Shown: piece by piece, positions 40,362 to 49,185 of the stretch | Numbering within the stretch: position 1 is the first letter of the stretch | Layout of the letters: every line of letters starts with the position of its first letter | DNA from: Burkholderiaceae bacterium | GTDB lineage: Bacteria; Pseudomonadota; Gammaproteobacteria; Burkholderiales; Burkholderiaceae_E | Length of the DNA stretch: 64,000 nt | Direction of reading: 5' to 3' | Assembly (NCBI GenBank): GCA_900299025.1 | Contig: OMIE01000067.1 | Coordinates: 1 to 64,000 of the forward strand | Position numbers and translations under genes: made by a program | Notes under the pieces: generated by a model | Databases searched by the model: none | Told to the model about the DNA's origin: nothing | The model's input: only the letters and a program-made list of their open reading frames with translations

Positions 40362-41705
40362 ATGCGACTAGCGCTTCCGCTGCTGCTCGAGCTCAGCTTG
40401 GGCGTGGCTGCAGGTGTTCTCGGAACCGTTCTGGCAGGGCAAATCGCTGATGCTTCGGCAGCGGCGTTTGCGTTGTCGATGCAGTTTTTCCACACCGCCT
40501 TTTTGCTTTTTCGCATCGTCGGTGCAGGCATTAGTGTGGTGCTGTCTCAACAGCTTGGTTATAACAATCCGATCGCTGTAGAAACTGCTGCGAGAACAGC
40601 CTTGCTGGCAAGTTTTGTCATGGGCTTAATTGCTGCTGCTGTGCTGTGGTTTGGGTCAGACCGCTTGCTCTTGCACTTTGAAGTACCCGAAGAGGTCCGG
40701 TTGCAGGCTAAGCCGCTCATGCTTTGGCTCGCCCCTTGTGTGCTCTTGGACGCCTTGGTTGTTGCTATGGCCTCGGTCATGCGCGCGCATCTGTTCGCGG
40801 CCCAAAGCTTACGCGTCATGATGTTGATGCACTTATGCCATTGGGGCCTGGCGTGGCTGCTTATGTCGGGGAGCTTTGGTCTGAGCGGTTTTGCCATGGC
40901 ATCGCTAGTCTCAAGAATCTTAAGCCTTGTATTGCTCACCCGATGTTGGGATCGCTACCTGGGTATTAAGACCGTTTGGCTAACCCGGCCGACGCTGGAT
41001 CAAGCCTCGTTTCAGGCAATTTTGCGGATTGGACTACCGGGTGCGGCCGAGAATGCTGTTTGGCGCTTGGGGTTCATGGCATCGGTTGCGGCGGCGTCGC
41101 AACTGGGCACAACAGCACTTGCAACCCAGGCTTATGTTCTTCAATTTAATACCGTGATTTTGTTAGCTGGTTTCTCCATGGGCCTGGCGGCAGAGATCTT
41201 GGTTGGCCGCTTGCTGGGCGAGGGCAATCTTCGTGAGGCGCATGGGCTTGTCAAGCGGGTCACATGGATGAGTTTGGCGATATCGGGCGCCGTTTCAGTC
41301 GTTGTAGCGCTCGCAGGTCCATGGCTTGTTCCGCTATTGACTGACGACCAGACCATTCATGGTGAAGCTATCCGATTATTATGGATTTCGGTAATTCTTG
41401 AAACGGGGCGCAGCTTTAACCTCGTACTCATCGGATCCTTACGTGCGGTAGGAGATGTTCGCTATCCGCTGTATTCGGGGCTGCCTTCCGTGCTCGTCTT
41501 GCTTGCAGGCGGAAGCTGGCTTTTCGGGGTGCACTGGGGCTGGGGGCTTAGCGGGATTTGGCTTGCATACGCAGCCGATGAGTGGGCGCGCGGCTTGTTG
41601 GTCTGGCGACGATGGCTAAAACTGCAATGGTTATCCGCGGCACGACACAGTCTTCAACGCATCCGCTCTGAAAAAAGGGGGCCTGAAGTCCAGGCCCCCG
41701 AATGA
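40362..41705 (+). CDS. MATE-family efflux transporter
   Basis: A 447-residue membrane protein with about 12 helices, beginning directly after the CoA-transferase stop (TAG then ATG). The N-terminus is short for the family (MRLALPLLLELSLG opens helix 1). GLPGAAENAVWRLGFM and FSMGLAAEILVGRLLGEG mark the start of the second half, as in DinF/NorM-type Na+- or H+-coupled exporters. The C-terminal dozen codons overlap a strong hairpin that looks like the terminator of the opposite GST gene. The cargo is unknown. Confidence 0.85.
   Translation: MRLALPLLLELSLGVAAGVLGTVLAGQIADASAAAFALSMQFFHTAFLLFRIVGAGISVVLSQQLGYNNPIAVETAARTALLASFVMGLIAAAVLWFGSDRLLLHFEVPEEVRLQAKPLMLWLAPCVLLDALVVAMASVMRAHLFAAQSLRVMMLMHLCHWGLAWLLMSGSFGLSGFAMASLVSRILSLVLLTRCWDRYLGIKTVWLTRPTLDQASFQAILRIGLPGAAENAVWRLGFMASVAAASQLGTTALATQAYVLQFNTVILLAGFSMGLAAEILVGRLLGEGNLREAHGLVKRVTWMSLAISGAVSVVVALAGPWLVPLLTDDQTIHGEAIRLLWISVILETGRSFNLVLIGSLRAVGDVRYPLYSGLPSVLVLLAGGSWLFGVHWGWGLSGIWLAYAADEWARGLLVWRRWLKLQWLSAARHSLQRIRSEKRGPEVQAPE
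41671..41699 (-). terminator. Intrinsic terminator for the GST gene, inside the MATE coding end
   Basis: A 9-base-pair stem GGGGGCCTG (41677-41685) / CAGGCCCCC (41691-41699) with loop AAGTC. Read on the minus strand it is followed by six T residues (A-run 41671-41676). It lies 144 bases past the GST stop. No T-run follows it on the plus strand, so it is oriented to stop minus-strand transcription. Confidence 0.75.
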
Positions 41706-41770
41706 TCGCTTTTCCCGCGATACAGCCTCGGCGCAACAGCATGCTCGCGTCTCATGCAGACGCCGGACGA

Positions 41771-41789
41771 CCAACGCCAGGGGCGTTGG
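41771..41789. terminator. Strong short hairpin in the MATE/GST convergent gap
   Basis: Perfect stem CCAACGCC (41771-41778) / GGCGTTGG (41782-41789) with a 3-base loop. It follows the MATE stop by 65 bases. The T-run after it is weak (TTAAAG), so it may be a plus-strand terminator of low strength or an RNA 3'-end stabiliser. Apart from the two hairpins I see nothing else in this 137-base gap. Confidence 0.4.
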
Positions 41790-41842
41790 TTAAAGACTGC
41801 GAGTCAAGTGTAACCAAAGTTAAGCAAATGTAAAATAACCGT

Positions 41843-42472
41843 TTACTTCAAAGGGACGGCGAAGCCTCGTTGAACCGCAGGTCGATCCATCATGCGCTGG
41901 TACCAAGCCTGAACCTTGGGGAATTCTGCCAAATCAACCTGATGACGTGGATGGCGCCAAACCCAGCCTAGAATCGCGAAGTCCGCAACCGAGAGTTCTT
42001 GGGCAAAGTAGGGGACTTCAGCCAGACGGCGATCCATGACGCCATAAAGTCTGCGAGTTTCACGACTGAAGCGTTGCAAACCGTAGCGTTGGTCTTCGAT
42101 CTTTTCGAGTCCGAGAAAATGGTGTACCTGCCCAGGCATCGGGCCAAAGCCGCCCATTTGGAACATGAGCCATTCGTAGGCCTGGATGCGCTGCCTCGGG
42201 TCATGCGGCAAAAATCGCTTGGTCTTCTCGGCGAGATAAAGAAGTATGGCTCCCGACTCGAACACATGGATCGGCTCGCCGGCAGGACCGTCAAGATCGG
42301 TTATGGCAGGGATTTTATTGTTGGGGCTAATCGCCAAAAAGCTGGGTTTGAACTGCTCGTCCTTGGTGATGTTAACCACCTCGACCCGGTAGTCGAGTTC
42401 CATTTCCTCGAGCGCGACCGAAATCTTGCGAGCGTTTGGGGTGTCAAAAGCAAAAAGCGTTATACGTGCCAC
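41843..42472 (-). CDS. Glutathione S-transferase family protein
   Basis: A 209-residue two-domain protein. The thioredoxin-like N-domain has ITLFAFDTPNARKISVALEEMELDY, the cis-Pro region NKIPAI and the glutathione-binding FESGAILLYLAEK. The helical C-domain has YEWLMFQMGGFGPMPGQVHHF and LSVADFAILGWVWRH. The Asn in TPNARK and the MFQMGGFGPM segment resemble the YfcG/YghU (Nu-class) group, which has disulfide-reductase activity. It is divergent from the split transketolase and convergent with the MATE gene. Confidence 0.92.
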   Translation of the reverse strand: MARITLFAFDTPNARKISVALEEMELDYRVEVVNITKDEQFKPSFLAISPNNKIPAITDLDGPAGEPIHVFESGAILLYLAEKTKRFLPHDPRQRIQAYEWLMFQMGGFGPMPGQVHHFLGLEKIEDQRYGLQRFSRETRRLYGVMDRRLAEVPYFAQELSVADFAILGWVWRHPRHQVDLAEFPKVQAWYQRMMDRPAVQRGFAVPLK

Positions 42473-42549
42473 GTGGATTTCCTTGATGATGCAAACAAGT
42501 GCGCATGCTAACGCTTTGCGCGATGATCGTTGCTACGGAGATCACACCC

Positions 42550-43392
42550 ATGGACTTGAGGGCAGAAAGGAAGCTTGAGCAATTGTGCTCGCATGCACGC
42601 GACATACGCTGTGCCTCGATGCGCGCCTTAAGGGCAGCTGGATCTGGCCATGTGGGCGGTGCCATGTCAGCCGCCGATCTATTAGCCGCGCTTTACTTCG
42701 ATTGGCTAAGGATTGACCCAAGCCAGCCCGATTGGACCGATCGTGATCGATTTGTGCTGTCAAAAGGGCATGGCAACGCAGCGCTGTCGGCCGTGCTTGC
42801 GCTTGCTGGCTTTTTCCCGCTTGAAGACTTGGATCGTTTCTACGGCATGGCTTCACCGCTTGGTATGCATCCTGATATCAAGGTGCCAGGTATGGAAATG
42901 AGTACCGGCGGCTTAGGGCACGGACTCTCGATTGGCGTGGGCATGGCACTTGGTGCAGCGCGACAGGCAAGGGCATTTCGTACGGTGGTGATGCTCGGTG
43001 ACGGTGAACTTCAAGAGGGCTCAAACTGGGAGGCAGCGATGAGTGCGGCACATTTCAAGCTCAATCAATTGCTTGCGATTGTCGACTTCAACAAGGTCCA
43101 ACAAAGTGGCGATGTAGCCACGATGATGCAACTCGAACCGCTCGATGCAAAGTGGTCCTCATTCGGATGGGCGGTCAAACGCATTGACGGTCATGACATG
43201 GGAGCGATTGTCGATGCACTTGACGCATTCCCCTGGGGGGGCGATAAACCCTGCGTGCTTATCGCCGACACCGTGAAAGGAAAGGGTTTGAGCTTCGCTG
43301 AACATCGCTACGAATGGCATAGCAATAACGTCACTGAAGCTATTTACCAGCAAGCAATCAATGAATTGGAGCGAAGCCATGTCAGCGCATAA
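42550..43392 (+). CDS. Transketolase N-terminal subunit (TPP-binding)
   Basis: About 280 residues from ATG 42550, with CGGAG upstream; an in-frame GTG/ATG region begins at 42499. It covers only the first third of a transketolase: SGHVGGAMSAADLLAALYF, RFVLSKGHGNAALSAVLA, GGLGHGLSIGVGMALGAA and the TPP motif GDGELQEGSNWEAAM...IVDFNKVQQSG. Together with the next gene it makes a full ketol-transferring enzyme. The two genes overlap by 14 bases. Split transketolases are common outside the pentose-phosphate pathway, in sugar-acid and apiose routes; here a class II aldolase follows. Confidence 0.9.
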   Translation: MDLRAERKLEQLCSHARDIRCASMRALRAAGSGHVGGAMSAADLLAALYFDWLRIDPSQPDWTDRDRFVLSKGHGNAALSAVLALAGFFPLEDLDRFYGMASPLGMHPDIKVPGMEMSTGGLGHGLSIGVGMALGAARQARAFRTVVMLGDGELQEGSNWEAAMSAAHFKLNQLLAIVDFNKVQQSGDVATMMQLEPLDAKWSSFGWAVKRIDGHDMGAIVDALDAFPWGGDKPCVLIADTVKGKGLSFAEHRYEWHSNNVTEAIYQQAINELERSHVSA

Positions 43393-44404
43393 CCCTATGG
43401 GTCCTGACTTGGTCCAAGCTGAATCGGCGCCAACAGCGGCCAAAGGTCCTCGACCTGAGCGCTTTGTAGGCCAAAGCCGCCTCGCTTTTGGCGCTGCAGT
43501 TCACGATTTGGCGTTAGCCGATGGGGCGGTCTACGCCATATCGGCCGACACGCTTGATCTTATGGGGTTTAGACTGCTACAACAATCATTACCCGAGCGA
43601 GTTATCGAATGCGGTATTGCCGAGCAAAACGCCATGGGTATTGCCAGTGGTCTTGCGAGCACCGGCTTGAGGCCCTTTCTTGGAGGCTATGCACCTTTTA
43701 TTACGGCACGATCGATGGAGCAGCTTCGAAACGATGTGTCGTACGCTCAACAACGCGTTGTGATTGGTGGGGCTGCAAGTGGCATAAGTCTCGGTGTTGC
43801 GGGTGGCACCCATCATGCGCTCGAAGATCTTGCCATCATGCAATGCCTGCCTCATATGACAGCCGTTGTGCCCGCGGATCCTTTGCAGGCCTACTGGGCC
43901 GTGATGGCCTCCAACGAAGTCGATGGCCCCATGTATATCCGTTTGGGCGGACGGGTACAGGAAATGGAACTTCCTGCTAACCAGGGCATGCCATGGCAGC
44001 TCGGCAAGGCGCAAACCCTGCGTGAGGGCAGTGACCTAAGCGTGATTGCCTGTGGCGTCATGGTGCAAAAAGCGCTTGACGCAGCAAGGCAGCTTGAGCT
44101 TCAAGGCCTGAGCCTGCGTGTTATCAATATGCATACGATTAAGCCACTTGACTTGCAAGCGATCGAGCGTGCGGCCACTGAAACAGGTGGCATTGTGACC
44201 GCGGAGGAGCACCGTTTAAGTGGCGGCCTCGGAAGCGCGGTGGCTCAGTGGCTCGCTTGCCATCTGCCGACAAGGATGCGCATGATCGGGATGCCTGATC
44301 AATATGCCATGGTCGGTCCAACCGAGCCGCTCCGCGAACACTATGGCTTGAGTGCCAAGGCCATTGAGATAGCTTGTTTAAACTTGTTAAAGGATAGGGT
44401 ATGA
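43379..44404 (+). CDS. Transketolase C-terminal subunit
   Basis: About 341 residues from ATG 43379 with GGAGCG upstream. The pyrimidine-binding domain shows FGAAVHDLALADG, PERVIECGIAEQNAMGIASGLASTGLRPFLGGYAPFI (catalytic Glu in GIAEQN) and YAQQRVVIGGAASGISLGVAGGTHHALEDLAIM. The C-terminal domain shows LSVIACGVMVQKALDAARQL and VTAEEHRLSGGLGSAVAQWL. It partners the subunit encoded just upstream and overlaps the aldolase gene by ATGA, so all three are coupled. Confidence 0.9.
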   Translation: MSAHNPMGPDLVQAESAPTAAKGPRPERFVGQSRLAFGAAVHDLALADGAVYAISADTLDLMGFRLLQQSLPERVIECGIAEQNAMGIASGLASTGLRPFLGGYAPFITARSMEQLRNDVSYAQQRVVIGGAASGISLGVAGGTHHALEDLAIMQCLPHMTAVVPADPLQAYWAVMASNEVDGPMYIRLGGRVQEMELPANQGMPWQLGKAQTLREGSDLSVIACGVMVQKALDAARQLELQGLSLRVINMHTIKPLDLQAIERAATETGGIVTAEEHRLSGGLGSAVAQWLACHLPTRMRMIGMPDQYAMVGPTEPLREHYGLSAKAIEIACLNLLKDRV

Positions 44405-45147
44405 AGACCGAGTGCTCTGACTTGGAATGGACATTGCGTTGTGATCTGGCGGCTTGTTATCGCTTAATCGCTTTACATGGTTGGGATGATTTAGTGTTCA
44501 CCCACATTTCCGCTCGTATCCCAGAAACTGATCATCATTTTTTGATCAATCCCTACGGCATGATGTTTGAAGAAATCACAGCCTCGAGTCTTGTCAAGGT
44601 TGATATGACGGGCCAGCCCATCGGGCCGAGTGCTTATCCAGTGAATCCAGCAGGTTTTGTCATCCACTCAGCGATTCATGCCGCACGCGACGATGTGATC
44701 TGCGTTTTGCATACCCATACGACGGCTGGCGTTGCGGTTGCCGCGCAAACCCAAGGGCTGTTGGCGATTTCTCAGCAGGCCTCGGTCATTTTGCCGATGC
44801 TCGCTTACCATGACTATGAAGGGCTCGCCGTTCGAGACGATGAGAAAAGGCGATTGCAGACCAATTTGGGCTCAAAGCAAGCGATGATTCTGAGAAATCA
44901 CGGTTTATTAACGGTTGGTAGCAGCATGGCCGCAGCCTTTTTGCTGATGTTTACCCTAGAGCGTGCTTGTCAAATTCAGATTGCTGCTCAGGCGGGTGGA
45001 AGCTCCTTAGAAACCATTAGACGCCACATTCTCGAAGGAACCGAGGTGGCAGTGACCAAAGCGACCGGAGGTATGGATGCGAGTGTCTTGGTCTGGCCTG
45101 CACTGTTACGTCGTTTAAATCGGTTGAATCCTGGCTACGATCAGTGA
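44401..45147 (+). CDS. Class II aldolase/adducin-family protein
   Basis: A 248-residue protein preceded by AGGATAGGG. Segments GWDDLVFTHISARIPETDHHFLINPYGMMFEEI, HSAIHAARDDVICVLHTHTTAGVAVAAQ (zinc-binding HTH) and MILRNHGLLTVGSSMAAAF (third His) are typical of the fuculose-phosphate aldolase/adducin fold. The fourth family gene types vary from aldolases and epimerases to decarboxylases. Being coupled to a split transketolase suggests that it prepares or uses a sugar-like intermediate; no sugar kinase is nearby, so the pathway is unclear. The gene ends 1 base from the convergent luciferase-like gene. Confidence 0.88.
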   Translation: MKTECSDLEWTLRCDLAACYRLIALHGWDDLVFTHISARIPETDHHFLINPYGMMFEEITASSLVKVDMTGQPIGPSAYPVNPAGFVIHSAIHAARDDVICVLHTHTTAGVAVAAQTQGLLAISQQASVILPMLAYHDYEGLAVRDDEKRRLQTNLGSKQAMILRNHGLLTVGSSMAAAFLLMFTLERACQIQIAAQAGGSSLETIRRHILEGTEVAVTKATGGMDASVLVWPALLRRLNRLNPGYDQ

Positions 45148-45148
45148 A

Positions 45149-46189
45149 TCAGGCAATGGCTCGCAGCGCTGGCTTTGTGTTTAAACCAAAGGCTTCGGCG
45201 ATCAGTGCGTATGAGTGTTTGCGTGCCTGGTGATCGTGAGTCCAGGTGTTGATCACGATCTCCTGAAGACCGAGTTCCCCAGCAAGCTTACTTATCTTGT
45301 CGGCAACCTGGCTCGCGTCTCCGACCATTGCCTTTCGCCTTAACGCGTCAACAGTAGCCTGCTCAGCCATGTTGTACGGGTAGCGTTCGGCTTCCTCAGG
45401 CGAGACGAGGGGGTTTCGTTTACCTTGCTCAAAACCGACACGCCATAGTTCTCTTGTCTTTAGCAAATGCCTGGCTTCAGCCTCGGTATTGGCTGCAAGT
45501 GCCCACACACAAATCGTTGGGCAGGGCTCGGGAAATCGCTCGCTGGGTCGATAATTGCGTCGGTATAAATCCAAGGCAAGTTCCACACCACGCCCTTCGG
45601 AAAAGAAGTAGGCAAAGGCATAGGGAAGCCCCAGGTAGGCAGCAAGCTGAGCGCCATAATCAGAACTTCCAAGAATCCACATCTCTGGCCAGCTTGGACC
45701 TTGTGGGTGGGCCTTGACACTGCCAAAGGGATGATCGGGCAATAGTGGCTTGCCGCTGACCCAGGCCTGTAAATCGAGAACCTGGTTGGGAAATTGATCT
45801 GCGCTTAAGCCGTAGGGATTAAGTGCCATGGCAGTGAGTTGATCAGATCCTGGAGCACGCCCTAAGCCTAGGTCGATTCGTCCCGGTGCCAGCGCCTCAA
45901 GCACACGGAACTGTTCTGCAACCTTGAGCGATGAATAGTGCGGCAGCATGACGCCTGCACTACCAATGCGAATATGGGATGTCCTTGCAGCGATGGCCGC
46001 CATCAAGACTTCGGGTGCGCTGCCAACAATGCTATCGCTGTTGTGATGCTCTGAGACCCAGTATCGTTTGTAGCCAAGGGTTTCACAATGTTGTGCGAGA
46101 TCGAGGCTGTTGACAATCGCTTGCGAGGGTGGTGCTGCGGCAATCGCAATACTCTGATCTAGAACTGATAAGGCTAGTGGCTTTCCCAT
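45149..46189 (-). CDS. Luciferase-like (LLM-class) flavin-dependent oxidoreductase
   Basis: A 346-residue TIM-barrel protein: LALSVLDQSIA, YWVSEHHNSDSIVGSAPEVLMAAIAARTSHIRIGSAGVMLPHYSSLKVAEQFRVLEALAPGRIDLGLGRAPGSD and VADKISKLAGELGLQEIVINTWTHDH. This is the MsnO8-like LLM group of the bacterial luciferase family, which uses reduced flavin and oxygen or F420-like chemistry. It is the last gene of the long minus-strand run from the maltodextrin locus, 21 bases after the LAB_N gene. Its substrate is unknown. Confidence 0.88.
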   Translation of the reverse strand: MGKPLALSVLDQSIAIAAAPPSQAIVNSLDLAQHCETLGYKRYWVSEHHNSDSIVGSAPEVLMAAIAARTSHIRIGSAGVMLPHYSSLKVAEQFRVLEALAPGRIDLGLGRAPGSDQLTAMALNPYGLSADQFPNQVLDLQAWVSGKPLLPDHPFGSVKAHPQGPSWPEMWILGSSDYGAQLAAYLGLPYAFAYFFSEGRGVELALDLYRRNYRPSERFPEPCPTICVWALAANTEAEARHLLKTRELWRVGFEQGKRNPLVSPEEAERYPYNMAEQATVDALRRKAMVGDASQVADKISKLAGELGLQEIVINTWTHDHQARKHSYALIAEAFGLNTKPALRAIA

Positions 46190-46210
46190 AAGACGGTTTA
46201 CAGATAAAGC

Positions 46211-46540
46211 TTAATGTTGTGTTGGGGGGTCGGGTGGGCCGAGATCACGTGCTTTTTCGTCTTGGCTTTGGCTGTCGCGCTCACGCCTTATCAAGAGCAA
46301 ATTTCTTATATAGACAATCAAACCAAAGCCTTGTCCGACCATAAACACCGGATCTTGGCGCCAAACCGCGTAAGCAAACAGAGTAGCACCCCCTGCGATA
46401 CTGAAATACCAAAATAATTTCGGTACCACGCTTTTTCGCGCTCGCTCACTGGCAATCCATTGAATGAGAAAGCGAGCAGAGAAAAGCGCTTGGCCCGCAA
46501 AGCCGATAGCAATCCAAAAAGTTTGGGCTGAGAGGTTCAT
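46211..46540 (-). CDS. LAB_N (lipid A biosynthesis N-terminal) domain membrane protein
   Basis: A 109-residue protein with three hydrophobic helices (about residues 7-25, 42-60, 68-88). FWIAIGFAGQALFSARFLIQWIASERARKSVVPKLFWYFSIAGG is the LAB_N signature. The C-terminal 20 residues are charged and Pro-rich. Free-standing LAB_N proteins occur near glycolipid and lipid A genes; the exact role is unknown. Its start overlaps the cupin stop (ATGA). Confidence 0.87.
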   Translation of the reverse strand: MNLSAQTFWIAIGFAGQALFSARFLIQWIASERARKSVVPKLFWYFSIAGGATLFAYAVWRQDPVFMVGQGFGLIVYIRNLLLIRRERDSQSQDEKARDLGPPDPPTQH

Positions 46541-46875
46541 GTTGGGACGATGTGCGTTTGTGTGAGCTCGACTTCGACGAAGGCGATCGGCTGATCGCTG
46601 CCGTTGATCACATTATGTGCAACCCCGGCTTTGCGGAAATAAGACTGGCCGAGCTTGAGCGGGTAGCGAAACTGTTCTGTTTCGGTTTCGATAATTAATT
46701 CACCGTCCGCGGCTGGCACCACGAGGTAGTCATGTTGATGGACATGCCAACCTGTTTCAGCACCGACTTCGAAGGACCAAAGCGTCGATCGTAACTGTTG
46801 TTCGTCGACTTGGACACTTGCCGAAGCCTGGGGGCGGCCGCTTGAAGCTTTGCCCTGATTGCATGCATGCGTCAT
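46537..46875 (-). CDS. Small cupin-domain protein
   Basis: About 112 residues. ATG 46875 is chosen because it overlaps the TonB-receptor stop (ATGA at 46872-46875); earlier in-frame ATGs lie at 46890 and 46902. The single cupin domain shows GAETGWHVHQHDYLVVPAADGEL (cupin motif 1, with three His) and LGQSYFRKAGVAHNVINGSDQPIAFVEVEL (motif 2, one His). It can bind a metal and may be an isomerase, dioxygenase or sensor; the sequence does not decide. Confidence 0.82.
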   Translation of the reverse strand: MTHACNQGKASSGRPQASASVQVDEQQLRSTLWSFEVGAETGWHVHQHDYLVVPAADGELIIETETEQFRYPLKLGQSYFRKAGVAHNVINGSDQPIAFVEVELTQTHIVPT

Positions 46876-49145
46876 AATTTTAACTCCCATTGAATTCGCC
46901 AATTGATATAGGATTGATTAAAGCTGCTGATCTCCTGCCTTAAGGGGCCAACAATCTGCGATCGCATCGAGATGAAGTCGATGGGATGCAAATTGCTACC
47001 ACTTAGGCGTAACTGGGCGTTAGGCGAAAATATCCATAAAGCATAAGCATCCCAAACCCGTTTCAAACCAGAGCGAAGCACCGCGTCGTCGTCTGTGCGT
47101 GTTACAAATTGCGGTGTGTAATTCAGATTACCTCCTAAGCGCAGTGGGGCTTGCCGAAATCGATGGTCAAGGCCAAAATTTCCGGTAAAACGAGGTTGCT
47201 GGTCTAGTCGATTATCAGGTCCTGGTACCGATTTCACTTCGGAGTTGAAGCGGCTCAGATTGCTGCGGATCTCCGTGCGGGGTGCGCCTGGCCACACTTG
47301 ATCGAGACGGAATTTAGCTTCGAATTCGATGCCTTGCGTGAAAGCATCGCCGACATTTTGGGTGCGACTCACCCATCGCGGAAATGCTGACCAACTAACG
47401 GTTTCAAGCCTTGTTACGTTTCGCATGTAGTCTTGAATTTCGCGATGAAAAAGGTTGACACTCACACTACCCCCGTCGCGCAGGTAGCTCTCAAAGGCTA
47501 GATCGATGCCTTTAGCAAGTTCAGGGCGCAGCTCAGGGTTGCCCGCACGGTCTGGATTGACCACCGTGTTTGCGCCGCTTACCGGGTAGCGCGAATCGAC
47601 GCTGGGACGCGCAATGAGCGACGAGAGCGTTGGCGATTTATAACTTCGCGTGAGGCTTAGCCGGATCTGATCCCTTGCCTTTTCGTTTGGCTTCCAGACC
47701 GTGTGAAAAAGAGGTGTCCAAACCGAAGACTGATTCTCAGGAGCATAGCCCGATGCGGCTTCGCCCCTGGTTCGGATGCCTTCCCAGCGCATCCCGGCAT
47801 GCGCCGCCCAACGCGGCGAGATTGCCCATTCGTCTTGTGCATACGCAGCCACGCGCTGGCTGCTCGCTTTCAGATTCTCGCCGAACTCGGTAAGAATGAG
47901 CGCACCGTCTTGGCTTTGGCGTTTGGACTCCTCTCGCCAGGAGGGAGCCCATTCAAGGCCTGCAACCAGGCTATGGTCATTATCTAAGACCTTGGAGAGC
48001 TTGCCACTCAGGGTAAAGCTTTGCTCTTCGATCCGGCTGTCATCTTGGGCGCTGCGCAATAGCATCCCAGCACGGTTGAACTCCTGCCTTGAGTTCTCGC
48101 TCCGGTTGACCCATGCTGAACTCGCTCCAGTCAGTTCAAGCCTTGTCCCTTGCCCGAGACTTCGTCGAAGTGTTGCATTGAGCCTGCCCACGGTAAAGTC
48201 GCTACTTCCAGCACTTTGACCAAGATCGTAAAAAGGTGAGGCGGCTGGATCGGGCGTGCCACTGAGCTGGCTCAGGCTAAACGCGCGCTTGCTATCGCCT
48301 TGTGCGTGAAAGATCGAGGGTACGAGTAAAAAGGTCTCGCCCATGCCGCCACGCTGCTGAAGACGGGCTGTCAGATTCAGGCCATAGCGCTGATTGACGC
48401 TATAGGTTTCTGATCGCTGTGCTCGAATCACCTGCTCGTCATCGAGGCGCACATCGCGAAGCTCAGCAGCGTCGCGTTCTTCTCTGTTTGCAAAAAAGCT
48501 ACTCAGTGAAAGGTTATAAATCCAACGATCGTTACTGTTATTGTATGTCCAAGAAAGGCCTGGCGATGCCCGGCCATTTTCCAATCCCATGCCAAGTCTT
48601 AAGTCATTGAGGCGTCGCACAAAGCCTTCGCGAGTGATGATGTTGATAGTTCCGCCGATCGCGCGTGCTCCCGTCTCAGCGGTGGGTGCGCGCAAGATCT
48701 CGATTCTTTCAACCTGTTCGGGCGTTAATGAGTCAATGGAAAAGCCTGGCGGCGTGCGCTGCCCATCGATCAATATTTGGGTGTAGCCTGCACCTAAGCC
48801 TCGCATGCGCGGAGGCCCCCCGCGACCCGGAGCACCACCGAGTGTGATGCCTGGGAGCCGGCGCAAGACCTCGGAAACGCTCGAATCACCAAACTGCTCG
48901 ATTTGTTCTCGACCGATAACGATTTTGGCCGCTGTTGAAAACCGCCGTTGGTCGTCGTCGCTAAGCCCCTGACCTCGCACCTCAACCCGATTTGCTTGCT
49001 GTGGCGCTGCTGATGGCGACTTTTGCTCGTTGTTCGGAGAAGCTGCCGTCGGCTGGTTCGGAGCATCACCACTTTGTGCCAGGCCGTGAAGCGGCAGAAG
49101 CGTGGCAATCAATACCAACGATGCCTTGATGCGGGAAACGCGCAT
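46872..49145 (-). CDS. TonB-dependent outer-membrane receptor
   Basis: About 757 residues from ATG 49145, with a signal peptide ending near GLAQ. A low-complexity Asn/Pro/Ala linker precedes a TonB-box-like VEVRGQ, then the plug domain (VSEVLRRLPGITLGGAPGRGG, RMRGLGAGYTQILIDGQRTPPGF, VERIEILRAPTAETGARAIGGTINIITREGF). The rest is a 22-strand type barrel. The very Gly-rich plug loop and short size resemble siderophore or vitamin-type rather than SusC-type receptors. It lies 40 bases after malK and is coupled to the cupin gene. Confidence 0.92.
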   Translation of the reverse strand: MRVSRIKASLVLIATLLPLHGLAQSGDAPNQPTAASPNNEQKSPSAAPQQANRVEVRGQGLSDDDQRRFSTAAKIVIGREQIEQFGDSSVSEVLRRLPGITLGGAPGRGGPPRMRGLGAGYTQILIDGQRTPPGFSIDSLTPEQVERIEILRAPTAETGARAIGGTINIITREGFVRRLNDLRLGMGLENGRASPGLSWTYNNSNDRWIYNLSLSSFFANREERDAAELRDVRLDDEQVIRAQRSETYSVNQRYGLNLTARLQQRGGMGETFLLVPSIFHAQGDSKRAFSLSQLSGTPDPAASPFYDLGQSAGSSDFTVGRLNATLRRSLGQGTRLELTGASSAWVNRSENSRQEFNRAGMLLRSAQDDSRIEEQSFTLSGKLSKVLDNDHSLVAGLEWAPSWREESKRQSQDGALILTEFGENLKASSQRVAAYAQDEWAISPRWAAHAGMRWEGIRTRGEAASGYAPENQSSVWTPLFHTVWKPNEKARDQIRLSLTRSYKSPTLSSLIARPSVDSRYPVSGANTVVNPDRAGNPELRPELAKGIDLAFESYLRDGGSVSVNLFHREIQDYMRNVTRLETVSWSAFPRWVSRTQNVGDAFTQGIEFEAKFRLDQVWPGAPRTEIRSNLSRFNSEVKSVPGPDNRLDQQPRFTGNFGLDHRFRQAPLRLGGNLNYTPQFVTRTDDDAVLRSGLKRVWDAYALWIFSPNAQLRLSGSNLHPIDFISMRSQIVGPLRQEISSFNQSYINWRIQWELKL

Positions 49146-49185
49146 GGAACACCTAACAATGAGCCAAGGAGGCCGCATTGTGGCA

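Noticed and set aside
47776-48219. 147-codon plus-strand frame opposite TonB receptor 2
   Set aside because: Shadow frame inside a receptor gene; no motif and no start signal.
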